Below, piece by piece: positions 37,222 through 45,988 of a DNA stretch of 64,000 nucleotides. The position numbers and the translations under genes are program-made. Under the pieces are notes generated by a model. That model saw nothing but the letters and a program-made list of their open reading frames with translations. It was not told where the DNA came from and did not search any database. Each line of letters begins with the position of its first letter. Within the stretch, counting starts at the first letter, position 1. This DNA is from DATAOG01 sp963840925 (GTDB lineage Bacteria; Pseudomonadota; Alphaproteobacteria; Geminicoccales; Geminicoccaceae): the NCBI GenBank assembly GCA_963840925.1, contig CAWJAY010000007.1, positions 1-64,000 of the forward strand. The letters are read 5' to 3'.

Positions 37222-38590
37222 GCCCAGCACCTCCTGAGGTCTGCGAGTTGGCGTCCGGCACTGCGATCGTGGTCACGAGCCAGCGGGCCGCCCGCAGCAG
37301 CCGGGCGTCGTCGCCGAACCGCCCGACCAGCTGGACCCCGATCGGCAGCCCGTCGGCGCCGGTCAGCAGCGGCACGGTCACCGCCGGCAGGCCGAGCAGG
37401 GTCCAGATCGTGCAGAACGCCGGGCTGCCGGTCGCGTGCAGGCCGCGCGGCGCCTGCCCGCTCGTGGCCGGGGTCAGGATCACGTCGTAGCGTGTGAACA
37501 GCGGGTCGAGGGCCGCGCGCAGCGCCGGCACCAGGTCGAGCGCGCGCGCGTAGTCGATCGCGAGCGCCTGCCGACCGTCCTCGATGATCTTGCGCAGCCG
37601 CTCGGAGAGCTGGTCGCGGCCGCGCTCGTACTCGGCCGCGAACGACCGGGCGAGGTCGACCCCCATGATCAGCCCGTGCAGGCCGTGCGCCGCGGCGAAC
37701 GCTTCGGGCAGCGTGACCTCGGTGATCCGCGGCCCAAGCTCCTCGGCCAGCTCGGCGAAGCCGGCCTCCAGGTCGGCCTCGGCCTGATCCCAGACCGGGC
37801 TCTTGACGAAGGCGAGATCAGGCGCCAGCGGCCAGGCCGCGCGCGCGACCTCGAGCAGCCGCGGCGGCGCCTCGAGCCGGGTCGCGGGGTCGCGGGCATC
37901 GAAGCCGGCGAGCGGCTCGGCGATCAGGGCAAGATCGTCGAGCGCGCGCGCGAACACGCCGACATGGTCGAGCGGCGGCGACTGGGTCAGCGCGCCGAAG
38001 CGCGAGATCAGGCCGTGCGAGGGCTTGAACCCGAACACGCCGCAATAGCTGGCCGGACGGATCACCGAGCCGTTGGTCTGGGAGCCGATCGCGAGCGGCA
38101 CCATGCCGGCGGCGACCGCGGCTGCCGAGCCGGACGACGAGCCGCCCGGCGTCCGCTCGGGATCGTGCGGGTTGCGGGTCTTGCCCGGGTGGTAGACCGC
38201 AAGCTCGGTGGTCACGGTCTTGCCCAGGATCACCGCGCCCGCGGCGCGCAGCCGCTCGACCACCGCGGCGTCGCGCGCCGGCCGGCGACCGGCATGGATC
38301 GGCGTGCCGTTCTCGGTCGGCATGTCCTTGGTGTCGACGATGTCCTTGATCCCGACCGGGATGCCGTGCAACGGCCCCTGCGGCCGCCCGGTCCGCCGGA
38401 TCTCGTCGCAGCGGCGGGCCTGGGCGCGCGCGAGCTCGGGATCGAGGAACGCCCAGGCCTGGACGCGCGGCTCCTCGGCCGCGATCCGGGCGAGGCAGGC
38501 CTCGGTCAGCTCGAGCGCGCCAATCTTGCCCTCGTCGAGCAGGCGCCGCGCTTCGAGCGCGGGCAGCGTGGCGAGCTCGTCGAGCGCCAT
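37214..38590 (-). CDS. Amidase-signature family amidohydrolase
   Basis: This 458-residue amidase of the GatA/AtzF signature family would hydrolyse an amide to acid and ammonia in the cytoplasm. The Ser-cisSer-Lys triad is present: Lys in GIPVGIKDIVDT, Ser in TPGGSSSGSAAAVAAG, Ser in IGSQTNGSVIRPASYCG. The C-terminal GLPAVTVPLLTGADGLPIGV is also typical. It lies 11 bases after the DctM gene on the same strand, so its substrate may enter through the TRAP transporter. Confidence 0.92.
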   Translation of the reverse strand: MALDELATLPALEARRLLDEGKIGALELTEACLARIAAEEPRVQAWAFLDPELARAQARRCDEIRRTGRPQGPLHGIPVGIKDIVDTKDMPTENGTPIHAGRRPARDAAVVERLRAAGAVILGKTVTTELAVYHPGKTRNPHDPERTPGGSSSGSAAAVAAGMVPLAIGSQTNGSVIRPASYCGVFGFKPSHGLISRFGALTQSPPLDHVGVFARALDDLALIAEPLAGFDARDPATRLEAPPRLLEVARAAWPLAPDLAFVKSPVWDQAEADLEAGFAELAEELGPRITEVTLPEAFAAAHGLHGLIMGVDLARSFAAEYERGRDQLSERLRKIIEDGRQALAIDYARALDLVPALRAALDPLFTRYDVILTPATSGQAPRGLHATGSPAFCTIWTLLGLPAVTVPLLTGADGLPIGVQLVGRFGDDARLLRAARWLVTTIAVPDANSQTSGGAGHG

Positions 38591-38601
38591 CTGGTTGGCC
38601 C

Positions 38602-39921
38602 TCAGTTATAGAGCGCTGACGGCAGCCACAGCGCGATGCCTGGGAACACGTAAACCAGCACCATCGAAACCAGCACGATCCACAGGAACGGCAGGCAGCC
38701 CCTCTGGATCTCGCTGAGCGTGACCCCGGCCGGCGCCACCCCCTTGAGGTAGACCGCGGACATGGCCACCGGCGGGGTCAGGAACGAGGTTTGCAGGTTG
38801 AGCGCGATCAGCACGCCGAACAGGATCGGGTCGATCCCGAAATGATTGAGGAGCGGCAGGAAGATCGGCACGAAGATCACGATGATCTCGGTCCACTCCA
38901 AAGGCCAGCCGAGCAGGAAGATGATGAACTGGGCCAGGATCAGGAACATGATCGGGCTGAGGTTCAGCGCCTGCACGATCTCCTGGACCAGCGCGTGGCC
39001 ATTGAGATAGGCGAAGATCGCGGCAAAGCAGCCGGAGCCGACGAACAGGAAGCAGACCATGGCCGAGGTCCGACCGGTCAGATAGACCGCCTCGCGCAGC
39101 CGTTCCCAGGTCAGCGCGCGATAGCAGATCGCCAGCACGATGCTGCCGAGGGCGCCGACCGCGGCCGCCTCCGACGGCGTGGCCAGACCGAACATGATCG
39201 CGCCCAGCACCGCCAGGATCAGGATCGCGAGCGGGAAGAACGATGTGAGCAGGAGCACGACGACCTCGCCGTACGGCAACGCCGTGTCCTCTTCGGGCAG
39301 CTTCGGGGCGAGCGCCGGGTTCCTGATCACCCGCACGATCACGTAGATGACGTACATCCCGGCGAGAAGAAACCCGGGCAGCAGCGCCGCCGCATAGAGG
39401 CGCACGACCGATTTGCCGGCCGTGGCGCCGTAAAGGATCAGCATCACCGAGGGCGGGATCAAAATCCCGAGCGTGCCGCCGGCGCAGATCACGCCCGCCG
39501 ACATGCGCGTGTCGTAGCGCGCGCGCAGCATGGCAGGGTAGGCGAGCACGCCCATCAGCGTCACCACCGCGCCAACGATGCCGGTCGCGGTCGCGAACAT
39601 CGCGCAGGTGATCAGTGAGGCGATCGCGATCGAGCCCGGGAGGTGACGCGCGGCGATCTGGACGCTGCGGAACAGCCGGTCGAGAATATTGGAGCGCTCG
39701 ACCATGTAGCCCATGAACAGGAACAACGGCAGCGCCACCAGGACGTCATTGGTCATCACCTCGTTGGTCTTCTCGACCAGCAGGTTGAAGATCCGGAAAT
39801 CCATGGCGTAGAAGCCGAAGAACAGGCCGAGTGCCAGCAGGCTGAACGCGATCGGGAAGCCGAGCATGATGACCGCGAGCAGCACGCCCAGCATCAGCAA
39901 CGCGAGTTGGGGGTCGGTCAT
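38602..39921 (-). CDS. TRAP transporter large permease (DctM)
   Basis: This 439-residue inner-membrane protein has about twelve helices and couples solute import to the sodium or proton gradient. Markers are LLMLGVLLAVIMLGFPIAFS, VALPLFLFMGYMVERSNILD, CAGGTLGILIPPSVMLILYG, GLATPSEAAAVGALGSIVLA and PILFGVLIALNLQTSFLTPP. Its ATG overlaps the end of the DctQ gene. It works with the DctQ and DctP genes upstream. Confidence 0.94.
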   Translation of the reverse strand: MTDPQLALLMLGVLLAVIMLGFPIAFSLLALGLFFGFYAMDFRIFNLLVEKTNEVMTNDVLVALPLFLFMGYMVERSNILDRLFRSVQIAARHLPGSIAIASLITCAMFATATGIVGAVVTLMGVLAYPAMLRARYDTRMSAGVICAGGTLGILIPPSVMLILYGATAGKSVVRLYAAALLPGFLLAGMYVIYVIVRVIRNPALAPKLPEEDTALPYGEVVVLLLTSFFPLAILILAVLGAIMFGLATPSEAAAVGALGSIVLAICYRALTWERLREAVYLTGRTSAMVCFLFVGSGCFAAIFAYLNGHALVQEIVQALNLSPIMFLILAQFIIFLLGWPLEWTEIIVIFVPIFLPLLNHFGIDPILFGVLIALNLQTSFLTPPVAMSAVYLKGVAPAGVTLSEIQRGCLPFLWIVLVSMVLVYVFPGIALWLPSALYN

Positions 39922-40514
39922 GGGACGGGCCGCCCGACGGTGACCCGGCTCTCATCCTCGTGCACGTGCAGGACCGCGGTCTCGATCTCCTCGACGTCGT
40001 GCAGCCGCCGGGGCCAGTTGCCGTCGCGCAGGCACATGATGCAGCGCATCACCTCGGCGATGCCCTGGAGCAGCAGCAGCAGGCCGGCCGCCGGGATCAG
40101 GCTCTTGAGCGGGTAGATCGGGATGTTGGCCGGGCTGTAGGAGCTGACTTCGAGGTAGCGCCACGACCGCGCCGCGTAGCCGGTGCCGACGTAAAGCAGC
40201 GCGATCACGCCCGGGAAGAAGAACAGGATGTAGAGCGTGAGCTCCAGCCTGGCCTGCGCCCGCGGCGACATCTTGCGGTAGAACATATCGGCGCGCACAT
40301 GGCCGTCGACCGACAGCGTATAGGCGCCGCACATCATGAACAGCGCGCCGTACATGATGTAGGAGACGTCGAAGGACCATCCGGTCGGCGCGCCCAGCAC
40401 GTAGCGCACAAACACCTCGTAGCTCATCGCGAACGTCAGGATCAGGATGCACCAGCTGAAGGCATGGCCGACCCACAGGCTCAGCTTGTCGACGAAGCGG
40501 ACGAACCCAACCAC
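39918..40514 (-). CDS. TRAP transporter small permease (DctQ)
   Basis: This is a 198-residue membrane protein with four helices. I chose the GTG at 40514 (VVGFVRFVDKLSLWVGHAFS) because GGGAGAGG precedes it. Typical DctQ features are SYEVFVRYVLGAPTGWSFDV, GALFMMCGAYTLSVDGHVRA and DMFYRKMSPRAQ. The C-terminus, rich in charge (DVEEIETAVLHVHEDES), is cytoplasmic. It overlaps dctM by 4 bases. Confidence 0.92.
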   Translation of the reverse strand: MVGFVRFVDKLSLWVGHAFSWCILILTFAMSYEVFVRYVLGAPTGWSFDVSYIMYGALFMMCGAYTLSVDGHVRADMFYRKMSPRAQARLELTLYILFFFPGVIALLYVGTGYAARSWRYLEVSSYSPANIPIYPLKSLIPAAGLLLLLQGIAEVMRCIMCLRDGNWPRRLHDVEEIETAVLHVHEDESRVTVGRPVP

Positions 40515-40609
40515 GTTCCTCTCCCGCCTACCTGGTGGGGGCCTCACGTCGGCACCGGGGCGGCGCGCGCGCCGCCCCGGCCGGTCAGCCGTTCATGACG
40601 TGGGAAAGC

Positions 40610-41761
40610 TCAGATGTCGAGCGGCTTGAAGAAGTGCTCGTAGGCCAGACGCTGGTCGGCGGCGTTATACAGCTCGTAGAACACGACCCGCTCGACCCAG
40701 GCTTTCTGGCTCTCGACGACCTTGGCGAAGAACGGGTCCTCCATCAGGGCGGGCAGCAGCTCGTCCCAAGCTTTGAGCTGGGCGTCCAGAATCGTCTTCG
40801 GCGTCCGCCAGACCTGGACGCCGCTCTCCTGTTGCAGCTTGACCAGATCGCGCGAGTAGTTGTCGAGCCCGATCGCCAGATTGGCGGTCGATGCCGCCTC
40901 GGCGGCGTATTCCAGGATCGCCTTGTGCTCGTCGGGCAGGGAATTGAACTTGTCCTTGTTGACAATGATCTCGAAGTACTCGGTGGCCTGATGATAGCTG
41001 CCCATCATGTAGTTCTTGGCGACGTCCTGCGCGCCGAAGCGGCTGTCGGAGGTCGGGTTGTTGAACTCGAAGGCGTCGATCACGCCCCGCTCCATCGCGG
41101 GCAGGATCTCGCCGCCGGGCAGCTGGGCGACCGCCAGGCCCATCTTCTGGAACAGGTCGGCAGCCAGACCGACGGTGCGATATTTGAGGCCCTCCAGGTT
41201 CTCCGGCCCCTCGACCTTGTCCTTGAACCAGCCGAGCGGCTGGGTCGGCATCGGCATCGCGAAGAAGCCGACCACGTTGAGACCGAGCACGTCGTTGATC
41301 AGCTCGTCGTAGAGCTGCTTGCCGCCGCCCTGGTGGATCCAGGCCAGGCCCTCGGCCGCATTCCAGCCCCAGTACGGGCCGGTCCCGAACAGCGACGCGC
41401 CCTTGTTCTTGCCGTACCAGTAGACCGTGACGTGGTGGCCGGCATCGAGTATGCCCTCGTGGACCGCATCCATGACGCCGAACGGCTTCACGACTGCGCC
41501 GGCGATCAGATATTCGATCTTGAGCCGGTCGCCGGCCATCTTGTTGACCCGGTCGACGTACTGCATCGCCATGTCATTGAAGATGTCGGTGGCGCCCCAG
41601 GCGCCCTGCATCTTGAGCGTTACGGTCTGCGCGCGCGAGACGTTGGGGGCGGCGAGCGCTGCCGTGGCGCCGGCGGCGGTGACGGCGGCACCCTTGAGGA
41701 ACTTGCGCCGCGACGACGCCGGCGCGGCCGGGGTCTGCACTTGGCTGATCTCGTTGCTCAC
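40610..41761 (-). CDS. TRAP transporter substrate-binding protein (DctP), Tat-exported
   Basis: This periplasmic solute receptor has the GTG start at 41761 behind GGGAGG. It carries a Tat signal (SSRRKFLKGAAVTAAGA, residues 16-32). The mature domain shows VTLKMQGAWGATDIFNDMAM, ILDAGHHVTVYWYGKNKGAS, GPENLEGLKYRTVGLAADLF, the conserved Arg of the carboxylate clamp in KYRTVG, and GEILPAMERGVIDAFEFNNP. It resembles the receptors for mannitol- or keto-acid-type ligands, but the ligand is unsure. It is the first gene of dctPQM-amidase. Confidence 0.92.
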   Translation of the reverse strand: MSNEISQVQTPAAPASSRRKFLKGAAVTAAGATAALAAPNVSRAQTVTLKMQGAWGATDIFNDMAMQYVDRVNKMAGDRLKIEYLIAGAVVKPFGVMDAVHEGILDAGHHVTVYWYGKNKGASLFGTGPYWGWNAAEGLAWIHQGGGKQLYDELINDVLGLNVVGFFAMPMPTQPLGWFKDKVEGPENLEGLKYRTVGLAADLFQKMGLAVAQLPGGEILPAMERGVIDAFEFNNPTSDSRFGAQDVAKNYMMGSYHQATEYFEIIVNKDKFNSLPDEHKAILEYAAEAASTANLAIGLDNYSRDLVKLQQESGVQVWRTPKTILDAQLKAWDELLPALMEDPFFAKVVESQKAWVERVVFYELYNAADQRLAYEHFFKPLDI

Positions 41762-42018
41762 GTTGAAACCTCCCTTGGGCGCGGGCCGATCGCTCCGATG
41801 CCCCATCGCCTGGTCCCGAGATGCCGGCTAAGGTGGTCCAGAACCCGAAACCTGTCAAACCGTCGCGGCGCGCGGCCTTGGGCCAGGCGATCAACCGCGC
41901 GTGATCATGATCATCGGCCCGGCCGACCGGGTGGCCCGATCGGGCTGGCGCTGGATCGGCGCGCGCTTTATGTAACCCGGCGAGCGCACCCCCCGCGCTT
42001 CGCTCAACGGAGTTGATC

Positions 42019-43683
42019 ATGCGTCGGCTACTCGCGGCCCTGCTCCTGACCCTGGCCCTCGGCCTGCCGGCGAGCGCCCGTGCCGCCAGGGACGAGCTGG
42101 TGATCGGGCTCACCCAGTTCCCCTCGACCTTCCATCCCAACATCGATGCCATGGCCGCCAAGAGCTACATCCTGGCCATGGCGCTGCGGCCGTTCACCGC
42201 CTACGACGCGGACTGGCAGCTGATCTGTATGCTCTGCACCGAGCTGCCGACCTTCGAGAACGGCAAGGCGGTGCGCGAGCCGCAGCCGGACGGCAGCGAG
42301 GGGATCGCGCTCACCTACACGATCCGGCCGGACGCGACCTGGGGCGACGGCACGCCGGTGACCACCGACGACGTGCGGTTCACCTACGAGGTCGGCCGTC
42401 ATCCGGCCAGCGGCATCAGCAACGCCGAGCTTTACCGGCGGATCACCGCGATCGACCAGGTCGATGCCAAGACCTTCGTGATGCACATCGACCGGGTCAC
42501 GTTCGACTACAACGGCATCAACGACTTCGAGATCCTGCCGGCGCATCTCGAGCGGCCGGTGTTCGAGGCCGACCCCGCGGCCTACCGGTCGCGCACGGTC
42601 TTCGACACCGAGACCACGAACCCCGGGCTCTATTTCGGCCCCTACCGGATTACCGAGGTCTCGACCGGCGCCTACGTCGTGCTCGAGCCGAACCCGACCT
42701 GGTGGGGCGAGAAGCCGTTCTTCCGGCGGATCGTGGTCAAGGTGATCGAGAACACCGCGGCGCTCGAGGCCAACCTGCTCGCCGGCGGCATCGACATGAT
42801 CGCGGGCGAACTCGGGCTCACGATCGATCAGGCGCTGGCGTTCGAGAAGCGCCACGGCCGGGATTTCCAGATCGTCTACAAACCGGGCCTGGTCTACGAG
42901 CACGTCGACCTCAACCTCGACAATCCGATCCTGGCCGACCGGCGGGTGCGCCGCGCGCTGCTGATGGGGCTCGACCGCGAGGCGCTGTGCGAGCAGCTGT
43001 TCGAAGGCCGGCAGACGGTCGCGGATACCGGCGTCAACCCGCTCGATTGGGTCTACAGCGACGAGGTGCCCAAGTACCGGGAAGATCTGGCCGCGGCCGG
43101 CGCGCTGCTCGATCAGGCCGGTTGGAGCGAGCTGCAGGACGGCGTCCGCCACAATGCCGCGGGCCAGCCGCTGACGCTGGAGCTGATGACCACCGCCGGC
43201 AGCCGCACCCGCGAGCTGGTCGAGCAGGTGCTGCAGAGCCAGTGGCAAAGGCTCGGGATCGACATCCGCATCCGCAACGAGCCGGCCCGCGTGTTCTTCG
43301 GCGAGACCGTGCGCAAGCGCAAGTACAAGGCGATGGTGATGTTCGCCTGGATCAGCGCGCCCGAGAACGTGCCGCGCACGACGCTCCATTCCGACCAAAT
43401 CCCGACCGAGGCCAACGGCTGGGCCGGGCAGAACGACACCGGCTTCAAGAACGCCGAGATGGACGAGCTGCTCGAGAAGCTCGAGCGCGAGCTCGACCGC
43501 GACCGGCGCAAGACGATGTGGCAGCGACTGCAACAGATCTACGCCGAGGAGCTGCCGGCGCTGCCGCTCTACTTCCGCTCCGACCCGCACATCTGGCCGC
43601 TCTGGCTGGACGGCGTGGTCCCAACCGGCCACATGGACACCAGCACGCTCTGGGTCGAGCGCTGGCGGGCGGAGACGAGCTGA
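42019..43683 (+). CDS. Peptide-type ABC transporter substrate-binding protein (SBP_bac_5)
   Basis: This 554-residue periplasmic receptor of the DppA/OppA family has a signal peptide at the ATG 42019 start (RRLLAALLLTLALGLPASAR). Family segments are VIGLTQFPSTFHPNIDAMAA, LTYTIRPDATWGDGTPVTTD, DVRFTYEV, FGPYRITEVSTGAYVVLEPN and DRRVRRALLMGLDREALC. Its substrates could be peptides, sugars or opines. Nineteen bases separate it from the permease genes that follow. Confidence 0.92.
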   Translation: MRRLLAALLLTLALGLPASARAARDELVIGLTQFPSTFHPNIDAMAAKSYILAMALRPFTAYDADWQLICMLCTELPTFENGKAVREPQPDGSEGIALTYTIRPDATWGDGTPVTTDDVRFTYEVGRHPASGISNAELYRRITAIDQVDAKTFVMHIDRVTFDYNGINDFEILPAHLERPVFEADPAAYRSRTVFDTETTNPGLYFGPYRITEVSTGAYVVLEPNPTWWGEKPFFRRIVVKVIENTAALEANLLAGGIDMIAGELGLTIDQALAFEKRHGRDFQIVYKPGLVYEHVDLNLDNPILADRRVRRALLMGLDREALCEQLFEGRQTVADTGVNPLDWVYSDEVPKYREDLAAAGALLDQAGWSELQDGVRHNAAGQPLTLELMTTAGSRTRELVEQVLQSQWQRLGIDIRIRNEPARVFFGETVRKRKYKAMVMFAWISAPENVPRTTLHSDQIPTEANGWAGQNDTGFKNAEMDELLEKLERELDRDRRKTMWQRLQQIYAEELPALPLYFRSDPHIWPLWLDGVVPTGHMDTSTLWVERWRAETS

Positions 43684-43702
43684 CGCCGGCCCGGCCGGTC
43701 CG

Positions 43703-44659
43703 GTGCTGCGCTATCTGGTCCACCGCCTGCTCGAGGCGGCGCTCGTCCTGCTCCTGATGTCGTTCGTGATCTATGGCGTGATCGGCCTGATGCCGGGCGA
43801 CCCGATCGATCTGATGGCGAGCGGCGACCCGAAGGTGACCTCGGCCGACATCGCCAGGCTCAAGGCGGTCTATGGCGTCGATCGGCCGCTGCTCGAGCGC
43901 TACGGCCACTGGCTCGCCGACGCGCTGCGCGGCGAGTTCGGCCATTCGCGCGCGTTTGCCCGGCCGGTGCTCGAGGTCCTGCCGCCGCGCCTGGCCAACA
44001 CCTGCCTGTTGATGGGCGTGAGCTTCGCGCTGGCGCTGGCAATCGCGCTGCCAGCCGGGATCGCCGCGGCGCTGAGGCCGCGCACGTGGCTCGACTATAG
44101 CCTGAACCTGCTCGCCTTCGCCGGCATCTCGATGCCGTCGTTCTGGCTCGCGCTGCTGATGATCCTGTTGTTCTCGGTCGAGCTCGGCTGGCTGCCGGCG
44201 AGCGGCACGCAGTCGGTCGGCGTCGACCGGCTCGGCGACCGGCTCGCGCATCTGGCGCTGCCGGTCCTGACGCTGACCGCGCTGACCGCTGGCGGCGTGC
44301 TCCGCTTCGCCCGCAGCGCCATGCTCGAGACGCTGCGCCAGGACTACATCCGGACCGCCCGCGCCAAGGGTCTGAGCCCGCTCGGCGTGGTCATGGGCCA
44401 CGCGCTCCGCAACGCGATGATCCCGGTTGCGACCGTGTTGGCGCTGCATTTCGGCGCGCTGTTCTCCGGCGCCCTGATCGTCGAGACGATGTTCGCCTAC
44501 CTCGGCATGGGCAAGCTGATCTACGACTCGATCATGGGCAACGACTTCAACCTGGCCCTGGTCGGCCTGCTGTTCGCGACGCTTCTGACGCTCGCGAGCA
44601 ATCTCGGCGCCGACCTGATCTACGCCTGGCTCGATCCGCGGATCTCCTATGCAGACTGA
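43703..44659 (+). CDS. ABC transporter permease (DppB-like)
   Basis: This is a 318-residue permease with six helices and a GTG start (MLRYLVHRLLEAALVLLLMS). Typical DppB elements are FVIYGVIGLMPGDPIDLMAS, PVLEVLPPRLANTCLLMGVS, LAFAGISMPSFWLALLMILL, and the cytoplasmic EAA loop in TARAKGLSPLGVVMGHALRN. It overlaps the next permease gene by 11 bases. Confidence 0.93.
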   Translation: MLRYLVHRLLEAALVLLLMSFVIYGVIGLMPGDPIDLMASGDPKVTSADIARLKAVYGVDRPLLERYGHWLADALRGEFGHSRAFARPVLEVLPPRLANTCLLMGVSFALALAIALPAGIAAALRPRTWLDYSLNLLAFAGISMPSFWLALLMILLFSVELGWLPASGTQSVGVDRLGDRLAHLALPVLTLTALTAGGVLRFARSAMLETLRQDYIRTARAKGLSPLGVVMGHALRNAMIPVATVLALHFGALFSGALIVETMFAYLGMGKLIYDSIMGNDFNLALVGLLFATLLTLASNLGADLIYAWLDPRISYAD

Positions 44660-45602
44660 GGCGGGCGCTGTGCTGAGGGCGGCACGCCGGGGCCCGGAGC
44701 GCCCCAGCGGCACGCCGGGTCGCCTGGTGCTGCGCCGCCTTGGCCGGCATCGTCTGGCGCTGGCGAGCGGGTTGCTGCTGTTGGCGCTCGCGCTCGCCAG
44801 CCTGTCGGCGCCGCTCGCCGCCGCCTGGCTCGGCCACGACCCCAACGCGGTCGACCTGCTCGCGCGGTTCGCGCCGCCCTCGCCCGAGCATCCGCTCGGC
44901 ACCGACGAGCTCGGCCGCGACCTGCTGCTGCGCCTGTTGTACGGCGGCCGGATCTCGCTGTTCGTCGAACTCGTGGGCGCGCTCGCGGCGGCCGGGCTCG
45001 GCACGCTGATCGGCCTGGTCGCCGGGTACCTCGGCGGGCGCACCGACGCGCTCCTGATGCGACTGACCGATGCCGTCATCGCGCTGCCGCTGCTGCCGCT
45101 CTTGATCGTGCTCGCCGCGGTCGATCTGACCAAGCTCGGCCTGCCCGCGGGGCTCGTGCAGTCGGAGGCCGCGAGCCTTTATCGCATCCTCCTGATCGTC
45201 GCCCTGGTCGGCTGGACCACGGTCGCCCGGCTGGTCCGCGGCACGACGCTTTCGGTGCGCACGCGCGACTTCATCCGGGCGGCGGTCGCGCAGGGCGCCG
45301 GCCCGGTCCGGATCATGCGGCGCCACATCCTGCCGAACGTGGTCTCGCCGGTGATCGTCGCGACCACGCTCTCGGTCGGCTACGTGATCCTGACCGAGTC
45401 GGTGCTGAGCTTCCTCGGGCTCGGCATCCAGCCGCCGCTGCCGAGCTGGGGCAACATGCTGACCAACGCGCAGGAGCTGATCTGGCAGGCGCCGGCGCTC
45501 GCGGTCTGGCCGGGCCTGTTGATCTTCGCGACCGTGATCGCATTCAACTTTCTCGGCGACGGTCTGCAGGATGCGATGGACCCGCGGGCGGGCGAGCCGT
45601 GA
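44649..45602 (+). CDS. ABC transporter permease (DppC-like)
   Basis: This 317-residue permease partners the previous gene. It has LASLSAPLAAAWLGHDPNAV, PSPEHPLGTDELGRDLLLRL and YGGRISLFVELVGALAAAGL, then the EAA loop FIRAAVAQGAGPVRIMRRHI and LPNVVSPVIVATTLSVGYVI. The C-terminal IQPPLPSWGNMLTNAQEL is characteristic. No ATPase genes (DppD/F) follow: the next gene is an exopolysaccharide kinase 386 bases later. Confidence 0.93.
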   Translation: MQTEAGAVLRAARRGPERPSGTPGRLVLRRLGRHRLALASGLLLLALALASLSAPLAAAWLGHDPNAVDLLARFAPPSPEHPLGTDELGRDLLLRLLYGGRISLFVELVGALAAAGLGTLIGLVAGYLGGRTDALLMRLTDAVIALPLLPLLIVLAAVDLTKLGLPAGLVQSEAASLYRILLIVALVGWTTVARLVRGTTLSVRTRDFIRAAVAQGAGPVRIMRRHILPNVVSPVIVATTLSVGYVILTESVLSFLGLGIQPPLPSWGNMLTNAQELIWQAPALAVWPGLLIFATVIAFNFLGDGLQDAMDPRAGEP

Positions 45603-45988
45603 ACCGGGCGGCGCCGCCGGCCGGCTCGGTCTCGAGCGCTGCCCGAGCCGCGCCGCTTGCTTGCCGCCGGAGCGCCGTGATAGCCTCGCCGGGTCAACGA
45701 TGCGATCAGCGCCGATGGTTGGGTCGAGCCGGGTCGAGGAGCCAGAACGCCGCCTCGACATTTTCCGCGTTTTTGTGCTATGGTCAGCGTTCGAATACTA
45801 TAGATAGTAGCTAGGCGGCATCGGGCTACATTGGTAGAACGCAACATCAGCGGACGAAGGAAATGTGGTGCTTGCGATGGTGAGGGAGCCTGCCTCGGCC
45901 CCTCGCGGTCGCGCCGTGGCTTCCGGCGAAGCTGCGCACGGTTGCGCGAGCCGGCTCTGATCAAGCTCTGAGGTGAAGGTTCAACAGG
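45603..45988. other. Intergenic region before the BY-kinase gene
   Basis: Of these 386 bases, the first part is coding-like in GC but carries no gene I can support. The middle is AT-richer and contains a possible promoter at 45773-45801. The last part is the leader of the kinase gene. No RNA gene fold was recognised, although GGTAGAAC at 45831-45838 superficially resembles a tRNA D arm. Confidence 0.4.
45773..45801 (+). promoter_or_regulatory. Possible sigma70-type promoter of the BY-kinase gene
   Basis: TTGTGC at 45773-45778 and TACTAT at 45796-45801 are separated by 17 bases and sit in the only AT-rich stretch of the region. The match to consensus is partial (three and four of six). If used, the leader would be about 180 bases long. 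Confidence 0.35.

Noticed and set aside
45831..45850. Possible tRNA-like D arm before the BY-kinase gene
   Set aside because: No anticodon, T arm or acceptor stem can be folded around it.
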